DNA of 11,422 bases from Thermoanaerobaculia bacterium. Its GTDB lineage: Bacteria; Acidobacteriota; Thermoanaerobaculia; Multivoradales; UBA5704. The translations under genes and the position numbers were made by a program. Below, piece by piece: positions 4,958 to 11,422 of this stretch. The stretch is from positions 1-11,422 of the forward strand of contig JASLEW010000938.1 of assembly GCA_030150965.1 (NCBI GenBank). The letters run 5' to 3'. Below the pieces are notes generated by a model. It was not told where the DNA came from. It saw only the letters and a program-made list of their open reading frames with translations, and made no database searches. Position 1 is the first letter of the stretch. Each line of letters starts with the position of its first letter.

Positions 4958-6643
4958 GTGGAGCGCGCGCCGGCGCCCCGGCCGCCCCGGCCGCCCCGGC
5001 CGTCATCCGCGAGCGGCCAGGCCGGCCCAGGGCTGCCCGGGCGCGCCAGCTGGCGGCAGATCCTCCCCCTCGCCCTCCTCCTGGCCGCGCTGGCGGCCTG
5101 GGGCGGCGTCTTCATCGCCAGGAGCTCCTTCGTCGTCGAGGGGACGCGCACCTTCTGCCTGTTCGACGACGCGATGATCTCGATGACCTATGCCCGCAAC
5201 CTCTGCGACGGGCTGGGCCTCAACTGGGCGCGGCAGGGAGCGCCGGTCGAGGGCTTCAGCCATCCGCTTTGGCTGCTGCCGATGATCGCGGTCAACGCGG
5301 CCGGCCTGCCGCTCGGCCTGCGCAGCCTGCCCATCCAGGTCCTGTCGCTGCTCCTCCTGGGCGCCGACGTGGCGCTGGTGCGGGCGCTGGTGCTGCGGCA
5401 TTTCAGCTGGGAGGGCGCCCGCCACTGGCTGCTGCCGGCGGCGCTCACCGCCTTCTACTACCCGCTCCTCTACTGGTCGCTGATGGGCATGGAGACCGCA
5501 CTCCAGGCGCTCCTCACCACCGCCGCGGTCCTCCTGGCGCTCGACATCGTCTTCGCCGGCCGGCCCCGGCACCTCGCCCTGTGGGGGGTCCTGACCAGCG
5601 CCTTCCTGCTGCGGATGGACATGGCGGTGCAGGCGGCGGTGATCGAGGCGTTCGTGCTCGCCGGCGGCGGCCTGCGCCGCGGCGATCGGCGGGAGCGCCG
5701 CGCCTGGCTGGCCGGCGCCGCCCTCTTCGCCGCCGCCGCCCTCGGCTACGAGGCCTTCCGTCTCGCCTACTTCCACGACTGGCTGCCCAACACCTGGTAC
5801 CTCAAGATGACCGGCGTGCCGGCGGAGGTGCGCCTGCTGCGCGGCGGCCTGTCGCTCTGGCACGCCGCGTTCGAGCACGCGCCGCTGCTCGTCGCGGTGG
5901 CCGCCGGCTGCCTGACCGTGCTGCGCCGCGAGCGGCGGATGCTGCTGCCGGCGCTCGTCTTTCTCTCCGCCTGCGCCTACAGCGTCTACGTCGGCGGCGA
6001 CGCCTGGGACGACGACATGCGCCTCGGCCGCTTCGTGGCCTTCGCCATGCCCATGGCGTTCGTGCTGCTGGGAGGGACCGTCAACCGCCTCCTGGCCGGC
6101 CTCGCCCCCCGCCGGGCCGGCCTGGCCCTGGCGCTCGGCGTCAACTTCCTGGTCTGGCTGGTCCTGGCCGAGGGCCTGGCGCTCGTGCCGCGCGCCGCCC
6201 GCAACCGCGAGGAGCTGGCGCTGGCGCGCCCGCCGTACCTGGTCCCTGCCCACCAGGTCTTCGTCGAGCAGCTGCAGAAGGTGCGGCGCGCCGCCCTCCC
6301 CGACGCCGAGATGGCCTCGGCGGTCGCCGGCATCCCGGCGTTCTTCACCGATTTCCGCATGATCGACCTGCTCGGCTACAACGACCGCGCCCTCGCCCGC
6401 GCCCCCACCAACGAGCCCTTCACCCGCGCCAACTTCACGCAGTTCCGCCCCGGCCACGCCAAGTGGGACACCCGCGAGGTGCTCGCCTCGCGCCGGCCGG
6501 ACATCGTGTTCATGACCTGGGGCATCCCCGCCGACCGCGTGCCGCGGGTCCTCCACCGCCACGGCTATGTCGAGTTCGGCCGCATCTGGGTGCGCGCCGG
6601 CTCGGACCGGATCGCCGCCTCGGCCGGCGGGACGGCGCGATGA
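4958..6643 (+). CDS. GT-C-fold membrane glycosyltransferase, AftB-like
   Basis: A polytopic inner-membrane protein, 561 aa from the GTG chosen. An Arg/Pro-rich cytoplasmic N-terminus is followed by a first membrane helix (ILPLALLLAALAAWGGVFIA, 35-54). Then comes LFDDAMISMTYARNLCDGLGLNW: the Asp pair (70-71) sits in the first periplasmic loop, as the catalytic acids of GT-C enzymes do. PVEGFSHPLW, RLAYFHDWLPNTWYLKM, YVGGDAWDDDMRLGRF and FRMIDLLGYNDRALAR are blocks I associate with AftB-related and other uncharacterised GT-C enzymes using polyprenyl-phosphate sugars. The acceptor and sugar are unknown. The start is uncertain. GTG 4958 lies 10 nt after the preceding stop with no Shine-Dalgarno; an upstream TTG at 4883 would overlap the reductase by 65 nt and add 25 Arg/Pro-rich residues. 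The stop overlaps an ATG in a tandem-repeat junction leading to the next gene. Confidence 0.8.
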   Translation: MERAPAPRPPRPPRPSSASGQAGPGLPGRASWRQILPLALLLAALAAWGGVFIARSSFVVEGTRTFCLFDDAMISMTYARNLCDGLGLNWARQGAPVEGFSHPLWLLPMIAVNAAGLPLGLRSLPIQVLSLLLLGADVALVRALVLRHFSWEGARHWLLPAALTAFYYPLLYWSLMGMETALQALLTTAAVLLALDIVFAGRPRHLALWGVLTSAFLLRMDMAVQAAVIEAFVLAGGGLRRGDRRERRAWLAGAALFAAAALGYEAFRLAYFHDWLPNTWYLKMTGVPAEVRLLRGGLSLWHAAFEHAPLLVAVAAGCLTVLRRERRMLLPALVFLSACAYSVYVGGDAWDDDMRLGRFVAFAMPMAFVLLGGTVNRLLAGLAPRRAGLALALGVNFLVWLVLAEGLALVPRAARNREELALARPPYLVPAHQVFVEQLQKVRRAALPDAEMASAVAGIPAFFTDFRMIDLLGYNDRALARAPTNEPFTRANFTQFRPGHAKWDTREVLASRRPDIVFMTWGIPADRVPRVLHRHGYVEFGRIWVRAGSDRIAASAGGTAR

Positions 6644-6700
6644 CGCGATCTCGGACGGCGCGATGACGCGCCTTGGGACCGCGCCGTGAACGCGCTCTGG
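6631..6700 (+). repeat. Three tandem 23/23/24-bp repeats forming a stop-start relay
   Basis: Contiguous copies lie at 6631-6653, 6654-6676 and 6677-6700. The first two share a perfect 17-bp start (GACGGCGCGATGACGCG); the third is diverged (GACCGCGCCGTGAACGCG). Each copy holds a start codon overlapping a stop: ATGA at 6640, ATGA at 6663, GTGA at 6686. The TGA at 6641-6643 ends the AftB-like gene, and the GTG at 6686 starts the GT39 gene. Because start codons are 23 nt apart, each start is in frame with the TGA of the next copy, exactly eight codons on. Confidence 0.85.
6640..6689 (+). other. Two chained 8-codon mini-ORFs between the glycosyltransferase genes
   Basis: MTRSRTAR runs from 6640 to a TGA at 6664-6666. 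MTRLGTAP runs from 6663 to a TGA at 6687-6689. They overlap each other, the upstream gene's stop and the downstream gene's GTG by the classic 4-nt stop-start arrangement. The peptides themselves look meaningless; any role would be in ribosome reinitiation. No Shine-Dalgarno is evident before the GTG at 6686, which makes coupling more plausible. Confidence 0.4.
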
Positions 6701-8383
6701 GGCGGCGTGGCGCTCGCCGCCGCCGCGCTGCTCCTCGCCGCCGCCTGGCGCCTGCACCGGCGCGGGCGCTCCGTCGCCGCGGCGGTGGCGATCACCGGCG
6801 CCGGCCTGGTGCTCCGCCTCTACGCCGGCAGCGACCTCTTCCTCCACGCCTGGGACGAGCGCTTCCACGCCCTGGTCGCCAAGCACCTGGCCGAGCACCC
6901 GCTGCGGCCGACGCTCTACGAGCACCCGGTGCTCCCCTACGACTACCGCGACTGGCGGGCCAACCACGTCTGGCTCCACAAGCCGCCGCTCGCCCTCTGG
7001 CTGATGGCGGCCGCCATCCGCCTGCTCGGCACCGGCGAGCTCGCCATGCGCCTGCCGAGCCTCGCCCTCTCGACGCTCGCCGTCTTCCTCACCTACGCGA
7101 TCGGCGCCGGCCTCTGCGGCCGGCGGGCCGGCCTCCTGGGCGCCGCCCTCCATGCCGTGCACGGCTACCTCCTGCAGCTGCCGGCCGGCCGGGTGGCGGT
7201 CGATCACGTGGACAACGCGCTCGTCTTCTTCGTCGAGCTGGGCATCTTCCTCGCCGTGCTCCAGGCGCACGCCGCGACGAGGCCGCGCGAGCCGGCCCCG
7301 CCCGCCGCCTCCCGCGCGGCCTGGTGGCTCTGGCTGCCGGCGATCGGCGCCGCCTGCGGCCTGGCCGTGCTCGCCAAGTGGCTGCCCGGCCTGCTGCCGA
7401 TCCCGGTCTGGCTGGCGCTCACCTGGCGCCGCCAGCCCCGGCACCGGGTGATCCTCGGCCTGGCGGCGATTTCCGCCGTCTCCGCCGCCGTCGTCGTGCC
7501 GTGGCAGCTCCACGTCCGCCGCGCCTTCCCGCTCGAAGCTGCCTGGGAGGCGTCCTACAACCTGCGCCACCTGGTGGTGCCGATCGAGGGGCTGGGCGGC
7601 TCGCCCCTCTACTACCTGCTCAAGATGCCGCGCTACTTCGGCGAGCTCGCCTACCTGCCGCTCGCCTGGCTCCTCTGGCAGCTGCTGCGCCGCGCCCGCG
7701 CCCTGCGGCAGCGCCGGCCCGCCCGGGAGAGGCCTGCCGCCGGCCCGGACCTCGCGCCGCTCGCGGTCTGGCTGCTGCTCCCCTACCTCGCCTTCTCGCT
7801 CGCCGCCACCAAGCTCGGCGGCTACGTGATGATCGCCGCGCCGGCCTGCTTCCTGGTCACCGCCTGCTTCTGGCTCTGGCTGTGGCGGCTCCGCCCCGGG
7901 GGCCGCGCCCGGGCGGCGCTGCGCCTCGCGGTGCTGATTCTGCTGCCGCTCCTGCCGCTGCGCTACACCGTCGAGCGCCTCAAGGTGCGCGCCGCCTACG
8001 ACCGCAACCCGGCCTGGGCGCGGGCGCTGCGGGCGCTGCCGGAGCGCCTGGGGCCCGGGCCGGTGGTGCTCTTCCACCTGCCCGAGCCGCTCGAGGCGAT
8101 GTACTACACCTCCTGCGTCGCGGCCTACGAGGGGGTGCCCACGCCCACCCAGGCGCGGCGCCTGCTCGACGCCGGCTACCGCGTGGTGGTGCTGGACGCC
8201 GATGCCGCGCCGCCCTCCCTGGGCCGCATCCCCGGCGTCGAGATGCGCCGCGAGGCCATCCCGCTCGCGCCGCTCGACGACGGCACCGGCTTCCGCCTGC
8301 CGCGCACCGACGGTTCGGACTCGCCGCTCGCCGGCATGCCCGGCGCCCGCCGCATGGCCGGTCCGGACCCGGCCCCGCCCTGA
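6686..8383 (+). CDS. GT39 / ArnT-PMT-like membrane glycosyltransferase
   Basis: A 565-aa GT-C-fold inner-membrane enzyme of the PMT_2/ArnT-like type. It would transfer a sugar from a polyprenyl-phosphate donor on the periplasmic side; the acceptor (lipid, glycan or protein) is not evident. The first membrane helix is at about 5-20. HAWDERFHALVAKHL (54-68) is the first periplasmic loop, with catalytic D57 and E58. HKPPLALWL (98-106) is the KPPL block typical of ArnT-like enzymes. VAVDHVDNALVFF (170-182) and AATKLGGYVMIAAPA (373-387, the 'K-x-x-x-Y' motif near the donor site) also fit. About ten hydrophobic segments end near 425, followed by a soluble C-terminal domain (430-565). GTG 6686 is the first start in the frame and overlaps a mini-ORF stop. 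It is the last gene of the operon and converges on the acylase gene. Confidence 0.88.
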   Translation: MNALWGGVALAAAALLLAAAWRLHRRGRSVAAAVAITGAGLVLRLYAGSDLFLHAWDERFHALVAKHLAEHPLRPTLYEHPVLPYDYRDWRANHVWLHKPPLALWLMAAAIRLLGTGELAMRLPSLALSTLAVFLTYAIGAGLCGRRAGLLGAALHAVHGYLLQLPAGRVAVDHVDNALVFFVELGIFLAVLQAHAATRPREPAPPAASRAAWWLWLPAIGAACGLAVLAKWLPGLLPIPVWLALTWRRQPRHRVILGLAAISAVSAAVVVPWQLHVRRAFPLEAAWEASYNLRHLVVPIEGLGGSPLYYLLKMPRYFGELAYLPLAWLLWQLLRRARALRQRRPARERPAAGPDLAPLAVWLLLPYLAFSLAATKLGGYVMIAAPACFLVTACFWLWLWRLRPGGRARAALRLAVLILLPLLPLRYTVERLKVRAAYDRNPAWARALRALPERLGPGPVVLFHLPEPLEAMYYTSCVAAYEGVPTPTQARRLLDAGYRVVVLDADAAPPSLGRIPGVEMRREAIPLAPLDDGTGFRLPRTDGSDSPLAGMPGARRMAGPDPAPP

Positions 8384-8403
8384 GCCCCGCCCGCCCGGCC
8401 GGA

Positions 8404-8409
8404 TATGAT
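8404..8409 (+). promoter_or_regulatory. Orphan -10 box in a convergent intergenic region
   Basis: TATGAT, five of six matches to TATAAT, lies 20 nt after the GT39 stop and is followed by a GC-rich discriminator, as at the other candidate promoters here. It points rightward into the 3' end of a gene on the opposite strand, so there is no obvious gene for it. Transcription would begin near 8416. Confidence 0.3.
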
Positions 8410-8415
8410 GGGGCC

Positions 8416-8458
8416 GAGCCGCCAAGGAGGCCGCCACGCACACGCGGTGGAACGGCTC
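8416..8458 (+). other. Structured segment with an unused Shine-Dalgarno
   Basis: GAGCCG (8416-8421) pairs perfectly with CGGCTC (8453-8458). Inside lie CCACGC (8434-8439) and GC-G-GTGG (8444-8450), which can pair with one bulge. AAGGAGG (8424-8430) is a near-perfect Shine-Dalgarno, but no ATG, GTG or TTG lies 5-10 nt downstream; the nearest GTG is at 8447, in a 39-codon frame running into the acylase 3' end. The hairpin could serve as a bidirectional terminator between the convergent genes, although there is no T-run, or the site could be the remnant of a lost gene start. Confidence 0.3.
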
Positions 8459-8499
8459 CTCCCCCGCCACCCGGCACCAGTGGTAGGGGCGCCCCCTGA

Positions 8500-11422
8500 T
8501 CAATCCGCCGGCACGAAGTGGGTGACCGCGCCTCCCGCCGTCAGCACCTGCTGCGAGGTGATGAGCAGCGGGTGATACTGATCGGTCAGCCAGCGCTCCA
8601 GCTGGTTGGCGCGGTCGGGGCTGCCGAGCACGCCGCTCTCGCCGCCGGGGATGACCTCGTGGGCGTCGATGCCGCCCGGCAGCAGGTCGCCGACGAAGCG
8701 GCGCGCCGGGCCGGAGCCGAACATGAAGTCGTTGGGCTTGGCGCCGCGCAGGCCGAAGCTCGCGGCGTCGATCGTCTCGTAGCCGCCCCCCTTGGCCAGG
8801 CCAGGGAGATTGGGCGCGTAGTCGCTGAAGTCGCCGCCGCCGGGGATGTTGAACGGCCCGCCGAGGACGCTTTCGAAGACGACGCGGTGGAGCTTGCCCC
8901 AGCGGTAGCTCTTCTGCGCCGTCGAGTGGCCGAAGGCGTCGGCGTAGGCGTCGCCGGCCAGCTGATCGAGCGCCTGCCGCAGGCTCTGCAGGATCAGCAG
9001 GTCGCGGGCGTCCGCCGGGTTCGCCAGGCCCGGCCCGGTGCCCTCGAAGAAATTGAGCCCCGAGGCGCCGAGGCCCTGCGTGGCGGAGAACTCGACCAGG
9101 AGCTGCTTGAGCGCGCGCAGCGCGTGATCGTCGTCCGGCTTGTAGCCGCCCAGCCCCACCTTGGCCAGCGTGGCGTCGAGCACCCCTTCGACGAATTGCC
9201 CGCGCCAGACCGTGTAGATCGTGGCGGCGACGCTCGCGGCCACCTGCGCCGCGGTCGGGAACGAGGCCGGATCGCGGTCCGGATCGTAGCCGTCGAGCAC
9301 GCCGGTCGGCGTGCTGAAGTCCCAACGCTCCAGACGGTCCACCGCCTCGGCGATCTCCGGATCGGCGCCCAGCGCCGCCAGCGGCGGCGGCACGACGGAG
9401 CCCTGGGCCCTGGCGAAGGCGTTGTTGATGTAGGGGACGAAGAAGGCCGCGTCGAGCAGCTGGTTGTTCTGCTGGATGGTCATCAGGTCGGCCGCGGCGA
9501 GCTTGCCTTTCGCGGCGATCGCGGCGGTCAGCTGCCGGTGGATCTGGCCGGCGCGCAGGCTGCTGTAGCCGGCGCCGAAGTAGTAGACCCCGCCGTCCGC
9601 CCGCTTCTCGTTGAAAAGGTTGTTGTCGAGCGTGATGCCGATCGGATCGTTGTTGGCGGTCAGCACGTAGCCCTGCGCCGGGTTGACCGCCTGCGGCATC
9701 TCGGCGAACGGCAGGATCTCGTAGGCGAGCTGCTGGCCGGGCTGCGGCTGGGTGAGAGGCAGCCACTCGTTCTTGAAATGATGAGTGCCGTCGCGGATGA
9801 AGGTCGGCGGCGCGCCGTCCGGCGCCCCGAGCGTCTGCAGGTCCTCGCGCAGCGGCTGGGCGCCGCTGGTGAAGTAGGCGATGTTGCCGTCGACGTCGGC
9901 GTAGCTCCAGTTCTGCGAGCCGAAATGGAACCATTGCAGGCCGCGCTTGAAATCGTCCAGGCTCGCCGCCCGCTGCCAGGTCAGCAGGCTGTCGATCTCG
10001 CGCGTCGCCCGCCAGCCGGTGTACTGCACGCTGAGCGCCGAGACGTTCGCTCCCGCCGTGGTATCGACCGAGATGATCGGTCCGTTGTTGCGCCGCGGCA
10101 CCACCAGGGTCACGCCGCCATCGAGCGGCCCGACCGGCGCCACCGCCAGGTCGTCCTGGTGGCCGGCCAGCAGCTGGTTGAAGCGGAAGGTCTGCGGGAT
10201 CGCGACCAGCGGCTCGGGCTTGCCCTCGAACAGGGTGGCGGTGGGCAGGCCGGTCTGGGGATCGATCACCAGCTGCTCCAGGTAAACGTCGGTGACGTCC
10301 ATCGGATTGGTGGTGGCGCCCCAGCAGATGCGCGTGTTGCAGCCCAGCACCACCGCGGGCGTGCCCGGGAAGCTGACGCCGCTCACGTCGAGGTCGCGGC
10401 CGTGCCCGCCCTGGAAGGAGAGCAGGTGGACCTCGTAGAAGACCGGCGGCGTCGAGAGCGACAGGTGCGGGTCGTTGGCCAGCAGCGGCTTGCCGCTCGC
10501 CGACAGCGCGCCGCTCACCACCCACCAATTGCTGCCGGTGAACGACCGGGTGTGCGCCAGCGCCGCCGCGAGCAGCGGCACCTGCGCCGCCTTGGCGCGG
10601 TACCTGGCGGCGAGCGCCACCGCCGCCGGCGAGAGGAACGGCGCCGGGGCCGGCCGGGAGCTGCCGGCCGCGGCTCCGGCATGGCCGCCGGCGCCGGACG
10701 GACGGGTTGACGCCGCTCCGGCGGCCCCGGCGTCTCCGGGCTCCCCGGTGTTTCTGGAGGCCCCGGAGACCGCCGCGGCGCCGGGCCCGGTGCCGTTGTG
10801 CAGCCATCCCGGGATCGAGATGGTGGGATCGAACGGCGCCTCGCGGTTGATGTCCTCGAAGAACAGCGCCACCGGGTCGAACCCCGCCGCCGTGCCGGCC
10901 GCCTCGTAGGCGGCGAGCGCCACCGTGCGGTCGATGTCGCTCAGGTCGAAGGAGAGGCCGAAGGCCAGCCCCTTGGCCACCGTCAGGCTGTCGATCGGCG
11001 TCCACGCCGGCAGGCTGGCCTTGGTGAGCATCAGCGCGGCGTACTCGGGCGGCAGCGGGTTCGCACGCACCTGGGCGTTCACCCCGTCGGCGTAGGCTTG
11101 CAACCAGGCCACGGTCGCGGCCGGATAGCTGGGCAACGACTCCTCGGCCGCCCGCCGCAGCCCGAGCGTGCGCAGCTGCACGTCGCTCGCCAGCCCCCCC
11201 TGGCCCACCAGCTCCGCCAGCGTGCCGCTGAACTCGCGCCGCAGGACGTCCATCTGGAACAGGCGGTCCTGGGCGTGCATCCAGCCCAGCATGAAGGCCG
11301 CGTCGTGATCGTTGGCGGTGTAGATGTGCGGCACGCCGTCGCCGTCGCGCACCACCTGCGCCGCCGCCTGCAGGCCGGCGGCGCGCGCGCGGCGCTGGCC
11401 GGCACGGTGCGCGCGCCCGGCC
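8500..11422 (-). CDS. Penicillin-acylase-family Ntn hydrolase (5' end outside window)
   Basis: A family S45 N-terminal-nucleophile amidohydrolase, normally exported to the periplasm and autocleaved into alpha and beta subunits. It hydrolyses amide-linked acyl chains (beta-lactams, acyl-homoserine lactones, lipopeptides); the substrate here is unknown. Numbering is from the GTG at 11355, but the frame stays open to the right edge and the family block VRDGDGVPHIYTAN (2-15) sits right at that GTG. The true start and signal peptide must therefore lie outside. GWMHAQDRLFQMDVLRR (24-40) is typical of the alpha chain. SFTGSNWWVVSG (271-282) holds the predicted cleavage site, with Gly274 before nucleophile Ser275, followed by SGKPLLANDPHL. 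TANNDP (567-572) carries the oxyanion Asn. A Gly/Ala/Pro spacer at about 186-239 precedes the beta chain. At 973 or more residues it is longer than the 750-850 I would expect. The last codons read FVPAD, then TGA. Confidence 0.92.
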   Translation of the reverse strand, partial: AGRAHRAGQRRARAAGLQAAAQVVRDGDGVPHIYTANDHDAAFMLGWMHAQDRLFQMDVLRREFSGTLAELVGQGGLASDVQLRTLGLRRAAEESLPSYPAATVAWLQAYADGVNAQVRANPLPPEYAALMLTKASLPAWTPIDSLTVAKGLAFGLSFDLSDIDRTVALAAYEAAGTAAGFDPVALFFEDINREAPFDPTISIPGWLHNGTGPGAAAVSGASRNTGEPGDAGAAGAASTRPSGAGGHAGAAAGSSRPAPAPFLSPAAVALAARYRAKAAQVPLLAAALAHTRSFTGSNWWVVSGALSASGKPLLANDPHLSLSTPPVFYEVHLLSFQGGHGRDLDVSGVSFPGTPAVVLGCNTRICWGATTNPMDVTDVYLEQLVIDPQTGLPTATLFEGKPEPLVAIPQTFRFNQLLAGHQDDLAVAPVGPLDGGVTLVVPRRNNGPIISVDTTAGANVSALSVQYTGWRATREIDSLLTWQRAASLDDFKRGLQWFHFGSQNWSYADVDGNIAYFTSGAQPLREDLQTLGAPDGAPPTFIRDGTHHFKNEWLPLTQPQPGQQLAYEILPFAEMPQAVNPAQGYVLTANNDPIGITLDNNLFNEKRADGGVYYFGAGYSSLRAGQIHRQLTAAIAAKGKLAAADLMTIQQNNQLLDAAFFVPYINNAFARAQGSVVPPPLAALGADPEIAEAVDRLERWDFSTPTGVLDGYDPDRDPASFPTAAQVAASVAATIYTVWRGQFVEGVLDATLAKVGLGGYKPDDDHALRALKQLLVEFSATQGLGASGLNFFEGTGPGLANPADARDLLILQSLRQALDQLAGDAYADAFGHSTAQKSYRWGKLHRVVFESVLGGPFNIPGGGDFSDYAPNLPGLAKGGGYETIDAASFGLRGAKPNDFMFGSGPARRFVGDLLPGGIDAHEVIPGGESGVLGSPDRANQLERWLTDQYHPLLITSQQVLTAGGAVTHFVPAD

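Noticed and set aside
1065..5151. Two long minus-strand open frames (1065-3296 and 2719-5151)
   Set aside because: Both are antisense shadows of the exporter and Rieske-AIF genes, with low-complexity His/Arg/Gln/Gly-rich translations.
8486..8495. Perfect palindrome GGGGCGCCCC before the acylase stop
   Set aside because: It has no loop, so it cannot form a useful hairpin, and no T-run is present. Such palindromes are common by chance at this base composition.
5003..11005. A 2000-codon open frame on the minus strand
   Set aside because: It runs antisense to two well-recognised glycosyltransferases and out of frame with the acylase. Its translation is Arg/Gly/Ala/Gln-rich with no domain pattern, which is expected when stop codons are rare in very GC-rich DNA.
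1..11422. CRISPR array, insertion sequence, toxin-antitoxin pair, tRNA or rRNA
   Set aside because: I found no regularly spaced repeats with unique spacers, no transposase-like frame with terminal inverted repeats, no small paired toxin-antitoxin genes and no tRNA or rRNA landmarks on either strand.

Overview
The window is very GC-rich, with strong G/C third-position bias, GTG starts and tightly packed genes. This fits a high-GC soil or environmental Gram-negative-type bacterium, such as a deltaproteobacterial, Binatota-like or acidobacterial lineage. That placement is inferred from composition and gene content only; no rRNA or other taxonomic marker is present.

Layout. Positions 1-472 hold no confident protein gene. 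They do carry a good sigma70-type promoter on the minus strand (TTGACA, 16 bp, TATGCT) that fires into a doubtful 59-codon ORF containing a hexanucleotide repeat. A small minus-strand gene of unknown function (473-769) is divergent from a major facilitator exporter of the MFS_3 type (933-2801), which has an unusual Ala/Ser/Pro-rich N-terminal extension. After a structured 300-base intergenic region comes a plus-strand operon. Its first gene is a Rieske ferredoxin fused to an AIF-like FAD/NAD(P)H oxidoreductase (3100-4947). Two polytopic GT-C-fold glycosyltransferases follow: an AftB-like one (about 4958-6643) and an ArnT/PMT-like one of family GT39 (6686-8383). A convergent minus-strand penicillin-acylase-family Ntn hydrolase (8500 to the right edge) has its 5' end outside the window.

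How the genes may work together. The two glycosyltransferases probably use polyprenyl-phosphate sugars to decorate an envelope polymer, lipid or protein. The Rieske-AIF protein is cytoplasmic and soluble and has no obvious mechanistic link to them; co-transcription is inferred from spacing. The exporter and the acylase are ordinary accessory functions.

The most distinctive signal is at the junction of the two glycosyltransferase genes. Three tandem 23/23/24-bp repeats each carry a start codon overlapping a stop (ATGA, ATGA, GTGA). This creates two 8-codon ORFs that chain the stop of one gene to the start of the next. Other points of note are short, apparently leaderless ORFs overlapping the starts of both the exporter and the Rieske-AIF gene, a recurrent TANNNT-plus-GC discriminator promoter motif, and low-complexity insertions in loops or termini of three proteins. 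I see no defence system, CRISPR array, insertion sequence, tRNA or rRNA, and nothing I could honestly call a complete new system.
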